The position numbers and the translations under genes were made by a program. The notes beneath the pieces are model-generated. The model saw nothing but the letters and a program-made list of their open reading frames with translations, ran no database searches and was not told the origin of the DNA. Positions 49,904 through 59,901 of a stretch of DNA of 64,000 nucleotides are shown here, in pieces. The stretch comes from Streptomyces sp. NBC_01214. Lineage in GTDB: Bacteria; Actinomycetota; Actinomycetes; Streptomycetales; Streptomycetaceae. Position 1 is the first letter of the stretch. Every line of letters starts with the position of its first letter. The stretch covers positions 248,001-312,000 of the forward strand of contig NZ_JAPEOS010000003.1 of assembly GCF_026340975.1 (NCBI RefSeq), in the 5' to 3' direction.

Positions 49904-52900
49904 TCCCTCTGTCCCACGCCCAGCAGCGGTTGTGGTTCCACGCCCGGGACGGCGCCGACGGCGCGCTCTACCACATCCCCGTCGGGCTGCGGCTGCGCGG
50001 CGCCCTCGACCGCCCCGCCCTGCGCGCCGCGCTCGCGGACGTGAGCGCCCGCCACGAGGCCCTGCGCACCGTCTTCCCCGACGCGGCGGGCCGCCCCCAC
50101 CAGCGGGTCCTGGACCCCGCGGACGCGACCCCGGTGCTCACCGTCACCGACTGCCCGCCCGCCGAACGCGCCGGGCGGGCCGCGGAGGCCTCGTCCCGGC
50201 CCTTCGATCTCGCCACCGAACCGCCGCTGCGCGCCGACCTGTTCACCGACGGGGACGAGGACCACTACCTGCTCCTGGTCCTGCACCACATCGCGGGCGA
50301 CGGCCACTCCGTGAACGTCCTCGTCCGCGACCTCGCCGCCGCCTACACCGCCCGGTGCTCCGGCCGCCCGCCCGAGTGGCCCGAACTGCCCGTCCAGTAC
50401 CCGGACTACGCCCTGTGGCAGCGCGAACTCCTCGGCCCGGCCCAGGACCCCGCCTCCCTGCACGCCCGGCTGCTCACCCACTGGGCGGCCGCCCTGGACG
50501 GCCTGCCCGAGGAACTGGCCCTGCCCGCAGACCGGCCGCGCCCGGCCGTGGCCGGCCACCGGGGCGCACTGGTGGAGGCGCGGACCGACGCCGCCGTCCA
50601 CGCAGGGCTGGCCGCGCTGGCCCGGGGCTGCCGCGCCACGCCGTTCATGGCCGTCCAGGCGGCCTTCGCGGTCCTGCTCACCCGACTCGGCGCCGGCACC
50701 GACCTGCCGCTCGGCTGCCCCGTCGACGGCCGTGACGACGAAGCCCTCACCGACCTCGTGGGCCTCTTCGTCAACACCCTGATCGTGCGCGCCGACACCT
50801 CGGGCGACCCCGACTTCACGGAGGTGCTGGGCCGGGTGCGGTCCGCCGCCCTGGAGACGTACGCCCACCAGGAACTGCCCTTCGAATCGCTCGTCGAACG
50901 CCTCAACCCGGCCCGCTCGCCCGCCCGTCACCCGCTTTTCCAGGTTGCGGTCTCCGCCCAGCGCACCGAGCCGCAGGTACCCGCCTTCGCGGGGCTGGCC
51001 GTGCAGGTCGAGGCGGTACGCACCGACACCGCCAAGTTCGACCTCACCCTGGAGGTCGAGGAGCTCCACGACCCGGCCACCGGAGAACCCCGGGGCCTGG
51101 CCCTCGGCCTGGAGTACGCGAGCGACCTGTTCGACGGGACGACGGCGCGGCGCCTGCTGGACCGGCTCGTCCACCTCATCGGCGCCGTCGTCCGCGCACC
51201 CGGGGTCCCGCTCTCCGCACTCGACGTCCTGCTGCCCGGGGAGCGCGCCGACCTCCTGGAGCACTGGCAGGGCGCGGGCGTCGCCACCGACGCCCGCACC
51301 GTCCACGGGGCCTTCGAGGAGCGGGCCGCCGCCCACCCCGGCCGCGCCGCCGTGCTCTGCGCCGGCCGGGAGACCACGTACGCCGAACTGGGCGCCCGGG
51401 CCGACCGGATCGCCGGGCGGCTGCGCACCCTCGGCGTCCGCCCGGGCGAGGCCGTCGCCGTACTGATGGACCGCTCGGCCGACCTCGTCGCCGCCTGCCT
51501 CGGCATCCTCAAGGCGGGCGCCGCCTACCTGCCGCTGGACGCGCGGGCCCCGCGCGCCCGTACCGAGGCCGTGATCACCGCGGCGGCAGCCGCCGTCCTC
51601 GTCACCGACCTCCCGGACGGGGAGCCCGTACCGGCGGGTCCGCGCCACGTGCTGCGCCCGGACGGGACCCCCGCCGGCGCCGCCGCGGACGCCGCGCCGG
51701 CCGGGGCCCCCGGGCATCCCGACGCGCTCGCCTACCTGATGTACACCTCCGGCTCCACGGGCACCCCCAAGGGCGTGGCCGTCTCCCACCGCGAGGTCGT
51801 CGCCCTCGCCACCGACGGGCGCTGGCGCGGCGGCGCGCACGAGCGGGTCCTGTTCCGCTCCCCGCACGCCTTCGACGCCTCCACCTACGAGATGTGGGTG
51901 CCGCTCCTGAACGGCGGCCTGGTCGTCGTCGCGCCGCCCGGCGAGCTCGACGTCGACGCACTGGCCCGGCTGATGACCGAGGAGAAGGTCACCGGAACCT
52001 TCCTCACCGCCACCCTCTTCAACGTCCTCGCCGACCGCTGCCTGCCCGCACTCGGCACGCTGCACGAGGTGATGACCGGGGGCGAGGCCGCCTCGCCGTC
52101 CATGGTCCGCCGGGTCCGCGAGGCCTGCCCGCGCACCACCGTCACCAACGCCTACGGCCCCACCGAGACCACCACCTTCGCCGCGACCTTCGCCATCGGC
52201 CCGGGCCAGGAGGCCCCGGGCGGGCAGGTCCCGATCGGCCGCCCGCTCGACGGCACGCAGCTCCACGTCCTGGACGAGCGGCTCGGCCTCGTGGCGCCCG
52301 GCGTCGTCGGAGAGCTGTACATCGCGGGAGCCGGACTCGCCCAGGGCTACCTCGGCCGGGCGGCGCTGACCGCCGAACGCTTCGTCGCCTGCCCGTACGG
52401 CCCCCCGGGCGCCCGCATGTACCGCACCGGAGACCTGGCCCGCTGGAACACCGACGGCCAGGTCGAGTACCTCGGCCGCGCCGACCGGCAGGTCAAGATC
52501 CGCGGACTGCGCATCGAACCCGGCGAGATCGAGCACGCCCTGGCCGCCCACCCGGCGGTGGGCCAGGCCGCCGTCACCGTCGTGGACACGGCCGCCGGAC
52601 CCGCGCTCGCGGGCTACGCGGTCCCCGCCGAGGGAACCCCCGCACCCGATCCGCGGGAGCTGCGCGAACACCTGCGCGCCCGGCTCCCCGACTACATGGT
52701 GCCCGCCACCCTCACCCTGCTGGACGCCTTCCCCGTGACGGCCAACGGCAAGACCGACCTGACCGCCCTGCCCGCGCCGGACCCGGCCACGGCCGGCACC
52801 GCAGGGGCCCATCAGGAACCGCTCACCGACGACGAGCGCACCCTGTGCGCGATCTGGGAACAGGTCCTCGGCCTGCCGCGGATCGGCGTCCACGACAGCT

Positions 52901-53109
52901 TCTTCGACCTCGGCGGGCACTCCCTGCTCGCCACCCAGCTGCTTGCCGAGGTCACGGCGCGGTTCGGAGCGGCCGTCGGCATCCGCCAGTTCTTCACCGG
53001 CCCCACCGTCGCCGAACTGGCCGCGGCCCTGCCCGCCGCCGTGGCCGCCGGCGCCGGCGCCGAGGACCCGCCGATCGTCCGCCGGGCCCGCCGCACCCAG
53101 ACCGCCTGA
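49900..53109 (+). CDS. Nonribosomal peptide synthetase module, C-A-PCP (aliphatic-type pocket)
   Basis: This 1069-residue single module has a C domain of the L-donor type (SHAQQRLWFHARDG, catalytic HHIAGDG at residue 129), an A domain with YTSGSTGTPKG (about 615) and NAYGPTETTTF, and a PCP with Ser1008 in LGGHSLLA. The pocket residues I read are DAYFMGATFK, closest in character to valine/isoleucine codes, so a branched or small aliphatic residue is the best guess. GTG at 49900 lies inside the stop of the PCP-E gene. There is no TE or E domain, so the chain passes to another protein. Confidence 0.9.
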   Translation: MIPLSHAQQRLWFHARDGADGALYHIPVGLRLRGALDRPALRAALADVSARHEALRTVFPDAAGRPHQRVLDPADATPVLTVTDCPPAERAGRAAEASSRPFDLATEPPLRADLFTDGDEDHYLLLVLHHIAGDGHSVNVLVRDLAAAYTARCSGRPPEWPELPVQYPDYALWQRELLGPAQDPASLHARLLTHWAAALDGLPEELALPADRPRPAVAGHRGALVEARTDAAVHAGLAALARGCRATPFMAVQAAFAVLLTRLGAGTDLPLGCPVDGRDDEALTDLVGLFVNTLIVRADTSGDPDFTEVLGRVRSAALETYAHQELPFESLVERLNPARSPARHPLFQVAVSAQRTEPQVPAFAGLAVQVEAVRTDTAKFDLTLEVEELHDPATGEPRGLALGLEYASDLFDGTTARRLLDRLVHLIGAVVRAPGVPLSALDVLLPGERADLLEHWQGAGVATDARTVHGAFEERAAAHPGRAAVLCAGRETTYAELGARADRIAGRLRTLGVRPGEAVAVLMDRSADLVAACLGILKAGAAYLPLDARAPRARTEAVITAAAAAVLVTDLPDGEPVPAGPRHVLRPDGTPAGAAADAAPAGAPGHPDALAYLMYTSGSTGTPKGVAVSHREVVALATDGRWRGGAHERVLFRSPHAFDASTYEMWVPLLNGGLVVVAPPGELDVDALARLMTEEKVTGTFLTATLFNVLADRCLPALGTLHEVMTGGEAASPSMVRRVREACPRTTVTNAYGPTETTTFAATFAIGPGQEAPGGQVPIGRPLDGTQLHVLDERLGLVAPGVVGELYIAGAGLAQGYLGRAALTAERFVACPYGPPGARMYRTGDLARWNTDGQVEYLGRADRQVKIRGLRIEPGEIEHALAAHPAVGQAAVTVVDTAAGPALAGYAVPAEGTPAPDPRELREHLRARLPDYMVPATLTLLDAFPVTANGKTDLTALPAPDPATAGTAGAHQEPLTDDERTLCAIWEQVLGLPRIGVHDSFFDLGGHSLLATQLLAEVTARFGAAVGIRQFFTGPTVAELAAALPAAVAAGAGAEDPPIVRRARRTQTA

Positions 53110-53128
53110 CCACAGAAGGAACACCACC

Positions 53129-56100
53129 GTGAACCACCCCCCGTCCACCCCCGTCCCTGCTGCCGCGCCCGCCGCACGCTCCCTGGTCGAGGACGTCCTG
53201 CCGCTCTCCCCGCTCCAGGACGGCATCCTCTTCCACGCCCTCTTCGACGAGGACGAACGCGACGTCTACGTCGCCCAGCTGCTCCTCGACCTCGACGGCC
53301 CCCTCGACGCGGACCGGCTGCGCGCCGCCGCCGACACCGCGTTGGAACGGCACGCCAACCTCCGCGCCGGATTCCTGCGCCGCGCCACGGGCGAGCCCGC
53401 CCAGGTCGTCCAGCGCGGCGTACGGGCCCCCTGGCAGGAGACGGACCTCTCCGGGCTCGGCCCGGCCGAGCGCGCCGCCGCCGTCGACACCCTCCTCGCC
53501 GAGGACCGGGCCACCCGCTTCGACCTCGCCCGGCCGCCGCTGCTGCGCTTCCACCTCATCCGCACCGGCCCGCTGTCCCACCGGCTGCTGCTGACCTACC
53601 ACCACATCCTGATGGACGGCTGGTCCTGGCCGGTCCTGGTGCGCGAACTCCTCGCCCTGCACCACGCCGACGACGCGCCGCTGGGCCCGGTCACCCCGTA
53701 CTCCGCCTTCCTGGGCCGGCTCCACAGCCGCGACACGGCCGCCGCCCAGGACGCCTGGACCCGCGCCCTGGACGGCTTGGCGGGCGGAACCCGCACCGCG
53801 CCCGTGTCCCCGCCGCCCGGCTCGGTCCTGCCCGACCGCGTGGAGACGTACCTCCCCAAGTCCCTGACCGAGCGGCTCGGCGCCCTCGCGCGCGGCCACC
53901 GGATCACCTCCGGAACCCTGCTCCAGGGCGCCTGGGCGCTCCTGCTCGGCCGGCAGATCCGCTCCGAGGACGTGGTCTTCGGCGCCATCGTCAGCGGCCG
54001 CGACCCCGAACTGCCCGGCGTCGCCGACATCGTCGGCCTGTGCATCAACACCGTGCCGGTCCGCGTGCGGATCGACCCCGCGGAGCCCCTCGTCGCCCTG
54101 TTCGAACGGCTCCAGGACGAACAGGCGCGGCTGATCGACCACCACCACCTGGGCCTGGTCGAGATCCAGCGGCTCGCCGGAGCGGGGGAGCTCTTCGACT
54201 CCTGCGTCGCCTTCCAGAACTACCCGGTCGACGAAGCCGGCCTCGCCGCCCTCGGCGCGGGCGGGCTCCGGGTCACCGGAGTGGACCCGTACGACGCCGC
54301 CCACTACCCGCTCTCACTGACCGCCATCCCCGGCGACCGGCTGCGCCTGCAGATCGACTACCGGCCGGACGTCTTCGAACGGGACACCGCCCGGGCCCTG
54401 CTGGAACGGCTCGCCCGGCTCCTGGAAGCCGTCGCCCGGGACCCGTCGTGCCCGGTGGGCACCGTGGACCTGCTCTCGCCCGCCGAACGCCACCGCGTCC
54501 TGGTCGAATGGAACGACACCGCGCGCGACGAGCAGTACGCGGAGGTCGTCGAGCGCGTACGACAGCAGGCCGAGCGCCGCCCCGACGCCGTCGCCACCAC
54601 CGACGAGGCCGGCCGCGAGCTGAGCTACGCGGCCCTCGTCGCCCGCGCCGACGCCCTCGCCCTGTCCCTCCTCGCCGACGGCGTGCGCCCCGGCGACCTG
54701 ATCGCGGTGCTGAGCGAGCCCACCGCCCGGGTCCCCGTCGCGATGCTCGGCATCCTGGGCTCCGGAGCGGCGTACGTCCCCCTCGACCCCGAGGGCCCCG
54801 TCACCCGTACCGCCGACCTCCTCGCGAGCGGCGGGATCGCCCGCCTGCTGGCCGCCCCCGAACAGCGCGCCCGCGCCGAGGAGATCGCCGCCGCCGTCCC
54901 CGGCGGCCTGCCCGTCCTGGTCATCGACGACGCGGCCGCCGCCCCGGGCGAGCGGCCCGCGCCGGCCGGCGGACCCGACGCCCTCGCCTACGTCTGCTTC
55001 ACCTCCGGCTCCACCGGCAAGCCCAAGGGCGCCATGGTCCACCGCCGGGGCATGAACAACCACCTCCTGGCCAAGGTCGAGGACCTCGGCCTCGGCAACG
55101 GCGACCGCGTGGTGATGAACGCCCCGCTCACCTTCGACATCTCCGTGTGGCAGGTGCTCGCCCCGCTGATCACCGGCGGACAGGTCCACCTGGTCACCCG
55201 CGACACCGCCCGCGACCCGGCCGCCCTCTTCGACGACGCCGCCCGCCGCGGGACCACCGTCCTGGAGACCGTGCCCTCCTTCGTGCGCGCCGCCGTCGAC
55301 CTGTGGGACACCGGCGTGCTGCCGCCGGCCCTGCCCGAGCTGCGCTGGTTCATCGTCAACGGCGAGGTGCTGCCGCCCGAACTGTGCACCCGCTGGTACG
55401 CGCGCCACCCGAAGGCCGCGATCGTCAACGCCTACGGCCTCACCGAGTGCTCCGACGACAACACCCACGCCTTCATCGGCCCCGACGTGCACGCCCAGCT
55501 GGAGCACGGCCGGCTGCCCGTCGGCCGCCCGCTGCGCAACAACACCCTCTACCTGCTGGACGCCGCGCTCGCCCCCGTACCGCCCGGCGTGCCCGGCGAA
55601 CTCTTCATCGGCGGCACCGGCGTGGGCCCCGGATACCTGCGCGACCCGCGCCGCTCCAGCGAGCGCTACGTCCCCGACCCGTTCTCCGCCGTGCCCGGCA
55701 GCCGCATGTACCGCACCGGCGACCTCGCCCGGATGCGGGCCGACGGCCAACTCGACTTCCTCGGCCGCCAGGACCACCAGGTCAAGGTCCGCGGCAACCG
55801 CATCGAACTGGGCGAGGTGGAGACCGCGCTGCGCGCCGTACCGGGCGTCGGCGAGGCGGTCGTCGCCGTCGACCGGGACCACGCGGGCCAGCAGCGGCTC
55901 GTCTGCTACTTCACCGGCACGCCCACCGCCGAGGAGGTCCGCACCGAACTGGGCCGGAACCTGCCCAACTACATGGTCCCGTCGCTGTTCCTGCACCTGC
56001 CGCAGTTCCCGCTCACCGTCAACGGCAAGCTGGACCGCAAGGCGCTCCCGGACCCGGCCACCGTGCACCGCCCGGCCGGCCGGCTGCCCGCCACGCCCGC

Positions 56101-56356
56101 CGAAAAGACGGTCTGCGAGATCTTCGCGTCCGTCCTCGGCCTCCAGGAGGCGGGCATGGACGACGACTTCTTTGCCCACGGCGGCCACTCGCTCCTCGCC
56201 ACCCGGCTCGCCGGCCGCATCGGCACCGAGCTGGGCGTACGCCTGGGCATCCGCGACCTCTTCGAGACGCCCACCCCGGCGGGCATCGCCGCCCGCCTGA
56301 CCGAGGCCGCCACCGCGCCCGCCCGCCCCGCCCTGCGCCCCCGCTCCCGCGACTGA
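53129..56356 (+). CDS. Nonribosomal peptide synthetase module, C(DCL-like)-A-PCP (acidic pocket)
   Basis: This 1075-residue module starts with a C domain whose first motif (LPLSPLQDGILFHALF) resembles domains that accept a D-configured donor. Its catalytic motif is HHILMDG (158). The A domain has FTSGSTGKPKG (about 624) and an unusual NAYGLTECSDDNTH segment. The PCP has Ser1021 in HGGHSLLA. The pocket reads DIWEINADDK; Glu and two Asp suggest a basic side chain, so this is the best candidate for loading 2,3-diaminobutyrate or another diamino acid. GTG at 53129 has AGAAGGA upstream. Because of its C-domain type it probably acts directly after the PCP-E protein despite the gene order. Confidence 0.9.
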   Translation: MNHPPSTPVPAAAPAARSLVEDVLPLSPLQDGILFHALFDEDERDVYVAQLLLDLDGPLDADRLRAAADTALERHANLRAGFLRRATGEPAQVVQRGVRAPWQETDLSGLGPAERAAAVDTLLAEDRATRFDLARPPLLRFHLIRTGPLSHRLLLTYHHILMDGWSWPVLVRELLALHHADDAPLGPVTPYSAFLGRLHSRDTAAAQDAWTRALDGLAGGTRTAPVSPPPGSVLPDRVETYLPKSLTERLGALARGHRITSGTLLQGAWALLLGRQIRSEDVVFGAIVSGRDPELPGVADIVGLCINTVPVRVRIDPAEPLVALFERLQDEQARLIDHHHLGLVEIQRLAGAGELFDSCVAFQNYPVDEAGLAALGAGGLRVTGVDPYDAAHYPLSLTAIPGDRLRLQIDYRPDVFERDTARALLERLARLLEAVARDPSCPVGTVDLLSPAERHRVLVEWNDTARDEQYAEVVERVRQQAERRPDAVATTDEAGRELSYAALVARADALALSLLADGVRPGDLIAVLSEPTARVPVAMLGILGSGAAYVPLDPEGPVTRTADLLASGGIARLLAAPEQRARAEEIAAAVPGGLPVLVIDDAAAAPGERPAPAGGPDALAYVCFTSGSTGKPKGAMVHRRGMNNHLLAKVEDLGLGNGDRVVMNAPLTFDISVWQVLAPLITGGQVHLVTRDTARDPAALFDDAARRGTTVLETVPSFVRAAVDLWDTGVLPPALPELRWFIVNGEVLPPELCTRWYARHPKAAIVNAYGLTECSDDNTHAFIGPDVHAQLEHGRLPVGRPLRNNTLYLLDAALAPVPPGVPGELFIGGTGVGPGYLRDPRRSSERYVPDPFSAVPGSRMYRTGDLARMRADGQLDFLGRQDHQVKVRGNRIELGEVETALRAVPGVGEAVVAVDRDHAGQQRLVCYFTGTPTAEEVRTELGRNLPNYMVPSLFLHLPQFPLTVNGKLDRKALPDPATVHRPAGRLPATPAEKTVCEIFASVLGLQEAGMDDDFFAHGGHSLLATRLAGRIGTELGVRLGIRDLFETPTPAGIAARLTEAATAPARPALRPRSRD

Positions 56357-56481
56357 CGCAGGCGTGAGCGCGCGTCCAGGCGCCCGAACCCGCCTGGACG
56401 CGCGAGAAGGCGCCCGAACGCGCCCGCCCGCCCCCCGTCCCCGCGAAGAGCCCGCCCGCACCCCCAGGAGACACCACCACC

Positions 56482-58023
56482 ATGAGCCCCACCGAGACCA
56501 CCCCCGTACCCCTGCGCATCGCGCACCGGGCCGGGCTCACGCCCGAGGCCACCGCGGTCCGCGCACCCGAAGGGGAGCTGACGTACCGCCAGTTCGACCG
56601 GCGGGCGCGCGCGGTGGCCGAGGAACTGCGCGCCGCCGGGGCCGGGCCGGAGGACACCGTGCTCCTCGGGGTGCGCAGGGGCGTCCACTGGGCGGTGGGG
56701 CTGCTGGGGATCTGGTACGCGGGCGCGGCCCCCCTCCTGGTGGACCTCGACGCCCCCGACGAGCGGCTGCGCACCCTGCTGGAGGCCGCCGGCACCCGGC
56801 ACGCGGTCGCCCCGGACACGTACGCAGCCGCGATGCTGCAACGCCGCACCGGGCGCGAGCTGTTCTGGGCCGCCACCACGACCGCGGCCCCCACGTCGGC
56901 GGCCGAACCGCCCGCCGACGTCGCCCCCGGCTCCCTCGCCTACCTCCTCTTCACCTCCGGCTCCACCGGGCAGCCCAAGCCCGTGGCGGTCGGCCACGCC
57001 GGACTCGCCGCACAGGTCGCCACCCTGGCCGGACGCTACGGGCTGACCGCCGAGGACGCGGTCCTTCAATTCGCGGCCCCCGCCTTCGACGTCAGCCTGG
57101 AGGAGGCCCTGCCCACCTGGTGCACGGGCGGCACGGCCGTCTTCGTCAAGGACAACGTCCTCTCTCCCGCCGAACTGGAGCCGTTCCTCGACGAGGAGCG
57201 GATCAGCGTCGTCAACCTGCCCACCCCGTACTGGTCGCAGTGGGCCAAGGACCTGGAGCGCGCCCCGCGGCCGCTGCCGTCCGCACTGCGCCGCGTGGTG
57301 ATCGGCAGCGACGCGGGCCGCACCGCGGACCTGGCGCGCTGGACGGCCGCCGGCCGGCCCCCGGTCATCAGCTGCTACGGCCTCACCGAGTCCACCATCA
57401 CCGCCACCTCCTACGAGCCGGGACCGGCCGAACTGGCCGGCTTCGCGGGCGACGAGTTGATCCCGCTCGGCGAACCGCTGGCGGGCGTACGCGCCTACGT
57501 CCTCGACGAGGAGCTGCGCGAGGCACCCCCCGGCGCCGCGGGCGAGCTGTACCTGGCGGGTTCCTGCCTGGCGCGCGGCTACCACGGCCGGCCGGGGCTG
57601 ACCTCCGAGCGGTTCGTCGCCGACCCCTTCGCCGACGCCCCGGGAGAGCGCATGTACCGCACGGGCGACCGCGTCACCCGCGCGCCCGCCGGCCCGCTCG
57701 TCTTCCTCGGGCGCGCCGACGACCAGGTCAAGATCCGCGGCCACCGGGTCGAACTCAAGGAGGTGGAGGCGGCCGTGGCCGCCCACCCCGACGTCGTCGA
57801 CGTGGTCGCCCGCGCCGTGACGGCGGCCGACGGCCCGCAGCTGGCCGCCTGGGCCGCCGTCACCCCCGGCAGCCCCCTCACCCCGGACGCCCTGCGCCGT
57901 CACCTTCTGGCCAAGGTGCCCGGGTACCTCGTACCGGCCGTGGTGACACTGATGGACAGGCTGCCGCGGACCCCGGGCGGCAAGCTCGACCCCAGGGCGC
58001 TCCCCGCGCCCGACCCCCGATGA
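56482..58023 (+). CDS. Free-standing adenylation domain
   Basis: The 513-residue protein is one A domain without a carrier. It shows LTYRQFDRRARAVAEEL, FTSGSTGQPKPVAVGH (A3), YGLTESTITATS (A5), MYRTGDRVTRAPAG (A7) and the terminal lysine in PRTPGGKLDPRALP. The pocket reads DVENVGCITK, which I cannot assign to an amino acid. Its natural partner is the PCP-E didomain (48083), the only carrier in the cluster without its own A domain; together they would form a split first module giving a D-residue. ATG at 56482 is preceded by CAGGAGA. Its stop overlaps the transporter start (ATGA). Confidence 0.88.
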   Translation: MSPTETTPVPLRIAHRAGLTPEATAVRAPEGELTYRQFDRRARAVAEELRAAGAGPEDTVLLGVRRGVHWAVGLLGIWYAGAAPLLVDLDAPDERLRTLLEAAGTRHAVAPDTYAAAMLQRRTGRELFWAATTTAAPTSAAEPPADVAPGSLAYLLFTSGSTGQPKPVAVGHAGLAAQVATLAGRYGLTAEDAVLQFAAPAFDVSLEEALPTWCTGGTAVFVKDNVLSPAELEPFLDEERISVVNLPTPYWSQWAKDLERAPRPLPSALRRVVIGSDAGRTADLARWTAAGRPPVISCYGLTESTITATSYEPGPAELAGFAGDELIPLGEPLAGVRAYVLDEELREAPPGAAGELYLAGSCLARGYHGRPGLTSERFVADPFADAPGERMYRTGDRVTRAPAGPLVFLGRADDQVKIRGHRVELKEVEAAVAAHPDVVDVVARAVTAADGPQLAAWAAVTPGSPLTPDALRRHLLAKVPGYLVPAVVTLMDRLPRTPGGKLDPRALPAPDPR

Positions 58024-59435
58024 ACCAGCAGCCCGCGGACCAGGTCCGCGACCAGACAAGGAACGCACCCGTGTCCGTCACCACCGACGAGTCCGCCGAG
58101 CCCACCGGGTCCACCGGGTCCACCGGGTCCATGGAGTCCAGTGAGGCCGCCCAGGCCGTGCAGCGCCGCCGGCGCAGGGACTTCCGGCTCTTCATGTCCT
58201 CGCACATCTGCAACGAGCTGGGCGGCAGCATCACGTACGTGGCGCTGCCGCTGATGGCGGTGCTCACCCTCGACGCCTCGGCGTGGCAGGCCGGTCTGCT
58301 GTCCGCCGCGGAACACGCGGCGTTCCTGCTGCTGGGACTGCCCGCCGGGGCCTGGGTGGACCGGATGCGCAAGCGCCGCGTGATGATGGCCGCCGACCTG
58401 GCGCGCGCCGTCCTGCTGACGTTGCTGCCGGTGGCCTACCTACTGGACCTGCACTCGATGCCGCTGCTGTACGCGGTCGCCCTGCTGCTCGGCTGCGCCC
58501 GGCTGTTCGGTGACGTCGCCGATCAGAGCTACTTGCCGACCCTCATCGGCAAGGACACCCTGATCGCGGGGAACTCGAAGCTGGAGACCGTGCGTTCGGG
58601 AGCCGAGTTCGCGGGCCCCGGTATCGCCGGCTTCCTGGTGCAACTGCTGGGCGCGGCCGGAACGCTGGCCGGGCAGGCGGTCACCTCACTGGTGTCCGTG
58701 GTCCTGCTGGGGCGGATCGGGGCCCGGGAGGAGAAGCCGGAACCCGCTCCGCGCCGGCACCTGCTGCGCGACATCCGCGAGGGCCTGGGCTACGTCCTGA
58801 GCCACCGGATCCTGCGGCTCATCGCCCTGAACACGGCTGCGGTGAACCTGTTCCTCAGCGCGGTGATGGCCATCGAGGTGCTCTTCCTGACCCGGACGGT
58901 GGGGCTGCCGCCCGCGGCCCTCGGCTGGGTGCTGACGACCGCCACGATCGGCTCGGTGCTCGCGGCCACCGCCGCGGACCGGGTGACCCGGGCCGTCGGC
59001 GCGGCCCGGCTCACGTGGCTGTCCCTGTTGGTGACCATGCCCTTCGGGCTGCTGCTCCCGCTCGCCGACGACGATTGGCGGATCGGCCTGTTCGTGCTCG
59101 GGTCGCTCGTCCAGTCGGCCGGCGTCACCCTGTACAACATCTGCCAGGTGACCTACCGGCAGACGGTCTGCCCGCCGCACCTGCTCGGCCGGATGACCGC
59201 CACCATGCGCTTCCTGGTGTGGGGCGTGCTGCCCCTGAGCGGTCTGCTGGCGGGACTCCTCGGCGAACTGCTGGGCGTGCGGAACGCGCTGTGGCTGTGC
59301 ACCGCCGCCCTGTCGGCGGCCCCGCTGGTCCTGCTCTGCTCCCCGCTGCGGCGGATGCGCGAGTTCGAGGACGAGGCCCCGGAGGCGGGGGCCGGGGCCG
59401 GTGCCGGTGCTGCGGCCGCGCGGCCGGCTCAGTAG
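58020..59435 (+). CDS. MFS transporter (probable peptide exporter)
   Basis: The 471-residue major facilitator protein has about 12 membrane helices. It includes a helix 2-3 loop GLPAGAWVDRMRKRRVMMAA, ELGGSITYVALPLMAVLTL in helix 1 and LGRMTATMRFLVWGVLPLSG in the second half, similar to macrolide or enterobactin (EntS-like) exporters. The cytoplasmic N-terminus carries a Thr-Gly-Ser repeat (residues about 28-37). ATG at 58020 overlaps the A-domain stop; a GTG at 58071 with AAGGAA upstream is an alternative. As last gene of the NRPS operon it most likely exports the peptide and gives self-protection. It overlaps the convergent LuxR gene by 7 bp. Confidence 0.87.
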   Translation: MNQQPADQVRDQTRNAPVSVTTDESAEPTGSTGSTGSMESSEAAQAVQRRRRRDFRLFMSSHICNELGGSITYVALPLMAVLTLDASAWQAGLLSAAEHAAFLLLGLPAGAWVDRMRKRRVMMAADLARAVLLTLLPVAYLLDLHSMPLLYAVALLLGCARLFGDVADQSYLPTLIGKDTLIAGNSKLETVRSGAEFAGPGIAGFLVQLLGAAGTLAGQAVTSLVSVVLLGRIGAREEKPEPAPRRHLLRDIREGLGYVLSHRILRLIALNTAAVNLFLSAVMAIEVLFLTRTVGLPPAALGWVLTTATIGSVLAATAADRVTRAVGAARLTWLSLLVTMPFGLLLPLADDDWRIGLFVLGSLVQSAGVTLYNICQVTYRQTVCPPHLLGRMTATMRFLVWGVLPLSGLLAGLLGELLGVRNALWLCTAALSAAPLVLLCSPLRRMREFEDEAPEAGAGAGAGAAAARPAQ

Positions 59436-59656
59436 CCCAGCCGGAAGGCGATGTGGGTGAGCTGGGTCCGGTTCACCGCACCGGTCTTGCTGCGCAGCCG
59501 GCGCAGGTAGGTGTCGACGGTGTGCGGGCTCAGCCCCATCCGGCAGGCGATCATCCGGTACGTGTCCCCCTGCGCGAGGTAGGCGAGCACCTCCTGCTCG
59601 CGGGGGGTCAGGGCGGGCAGCTCCGGTGCGCGGGAGGTGAGCGTGGTGTGCAGCAT
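59429..59656 (-). CDS. Small LuxR-type helix-turn-helix protein
   Basis: This 75-residue protein is essentially only a LuxR/GerE DNA-binding domain: LTPREQEVLAYLAQGDTYRM, then IACRMGLSPHTVDTYLRRLR and SKTGAVNRTQLTHIAFRLG. There is no receiver or ligand domain. Such orphan HTH proteins in antibiotic clusters act as pathway regulators or modulators. ATG at 59656 is preferred; the open frame continues upstream to 60067 without homology. It is divergent from the larger regulator at 59902 with a perfect 23-bp inverted repeat between them, and its 3' end overlaps the exporter gene. Confidence 0.75.
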   Translation of the reverse strand: MLHTTLTSRAPELPALTPREQEVLAYLAQGDTYRMIACRMGLSPHTVDTYLRRLRSKTGAVNRTQLTHIAFRLGY

Positions 59657-59722
59657 GTGGGGCTCCGGATTCCGGGTCGGGGGTGAAAGGGAGCAGCGGG
59701 GTTCGGTGCCCCTGGTGACGGT

Positions 59723-59745
59723 GCGATCACGCTGGGTGTGATCGC
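59723..59745. promoter_or_regulatory. Inverted repeat between divergent LuxR-type genes
   Basis: GCGATCAC (59723-59730) and GTGATCGC (59738-59745) are perfect complements separated by 7 bp. Lying 67 bp upstream of the small LuxR gene and 157 bp upstream of the larger one, it is a candidate dimer-binding site. A nearby 12-bp palindrome CCTGGCGCCAGG lies at 59824-59835. Confidence 0.5.
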
Positions 59746-59901
59746 GCCGTTTCGGACGTCCGGGGCTCGAAGTGGCCGGACACCCGCTGCTGTTCGTCGG
59801 GTACAGCCTTTCGCCCTGCATATCCTGGCGCCAGGGGGCGGGCACCTCACCAAAGTGCCTGGCAGTAAAGCGACCAGGGGCGAAAAAGGCAAAGTGGGGC
59901 A

